NCBI RefSeq assembly: GCF_009758415.1
Contig: NZ_WQRF01000003.1
Coordinates: 248,001-312,000 of the forward strand
Direction of reading: 5' to 3'
DNA length: 64,000 bases
From: Devosia marina
GTDB taxonomy: Bacteria; Pseudomonadota; Alphaproteobacteria; Rhizobiales; Devosiaceae
Shown: in pieces, positions 63,679 through 64,000 of the stretch
Layout of the letters: every line of letters begins with the position of its first letter
Position numbering within the stretch: position 1 is the first letter of the stretch
The notes under the pieces: model-generated
The model's input: the letters and a program-made list of their open reading frames with translations, nothing else
Databases searched by the model: none
Told to the model about the DNA's origin: nothing
Translations under genes and position numbers: made by a program

Positions 63679-64000
63679 ATGCATCGCAACGGGGCGCAAA
63701 TGTCAGGGGCAAAACTTCGGTTGTCCCGCAGGTCAAAACTGCGGATTTACAGAGTAACTGGGCTTCTGACTGCCATTTCCATTGTTGTTTCGATTGCGAT
63801 CACCAACTTGATCATGGAAACGTTTTCGGCTGGAATCAACGTTCCAGGCCTGATGACGGCGATCGTCATGCCCATGCTGCTGGGCACGCCGGCTATCGGC
63901 ATCATCATGTTCAAGCATGAACAATTGCGCGCGGCCAATGAGCAATTGCAGCGTCTTGCCGCCACCGACTGGCTGACCGGCTGCCTCAACCGCGGGGCCT
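63679..64000 (+). CDS. GGDEF-domain protein (N-terminal part only)
   Basis: The frame from ATG at 63679 (or 63700) runs to the window edge: two transmembrane helices (LLTAISIVVSIAITNLI and GLMTAIVMPMLLGTPAIGIIM), a short helix, and ATDWLTGCLNRGA, the entry of a GGDEF diguanylate cyclase. The active site is outside the window. Confidence 0.8.
   Translation, partial: MHRNGAQMSGAKLRLSRRSKLRIYRVTGLLTAISIVVSIAITNLIMETFSAGINVPGLMTAIVMPMLLGTPAIGIIMFKHEQLRAANEQLQRLAATDWLTGCLNRGA

Overview
The window reads as an alphaproteobacterial chromosome, most likely Hyphomicrobiales and perhaps a Devosia relative. This is inferred from GC-rich coding, the gene orders rpmH-rnpA-yidC-ysxC and ruvC-ruvA-ruvB-ybgC-tolQ-tolR-tolA-tolB, and the protein sequences. 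About 44 kb of accessory DNA (about 1.9 to 46.5 kb) lies between a chromosomal ABC exporter operon on the left and a tRNA-Arg followed by conserved housekeeping genes on the right.

Accessory region, left to right. A decayed tyrosine integrase (1.95-2.5 kb) is followed by an orphan ParB operon (2.6-5.3 kb). Next is a DNA phosphorothioation locus (5.7-18.9 kb). A cysteine desulfurase diverges from sspB-sspC-sspD, which is followed by a GIY-YIG-like protein and a DGQHR (DndB-like) protein. Convergent to these is a four-gene block: a small protein, a DndD-like SMC ATPase, a phosphorothioation-associated protein and a PLD-helicase fusion. The layout fits an SspABCD single-strand phosphorothioation module paired with a separate restriction-type module, with extra genes between. 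A type IV AbiE toxin-antitoxin pair (19.4-21.1 kb) and a convergent, overlapping helicase-nuclease follow (21.1-24.4 kb).

The mobilization part (24.5-46.5 kb) has a relaxase and MobC, a dense array of short hairpins just upstream of them, a SprT-like protein, an ArdC-type antirestriction protein, a VirD4/TraG coupling protein and many small proteins typical of integrative elements. It also carries a 1.5 kb-residue RTX protein with a membrane-anchored partner. No mating-pair-formation genes are present, so this looks like a mobilizable rather than self-transmissible element. Two integration modules sit at the right end. One is a tyrosine integrase beside a 51-nt 3' fragment of tRNA-Phe. The other is a large serine recombinase whose last codons lie inside the intact tRNA-Arg.

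Core region (46.6-64 kb): a sensor kinase, a flavoprotein related to lipoamide dehydrogenase but without the redox cysteines, the rpmH operon, a glutamine amidotransferase, MsrB, a fasciclin protein, tolB to tolQ, ybgC, and a ruv operon with a VapBC module inserted between ruvA and ruvB. The start of a GGDEF protein closes the window.

The least expected signals are non-coding: the hairpin array upstream of the mob genes; a conserved leader of about 150 nt placed before at least three unrelated element genes (parB, the 30.5 kb gene, ardC); and paired inverted repeats in the ssp and abiE control regions.
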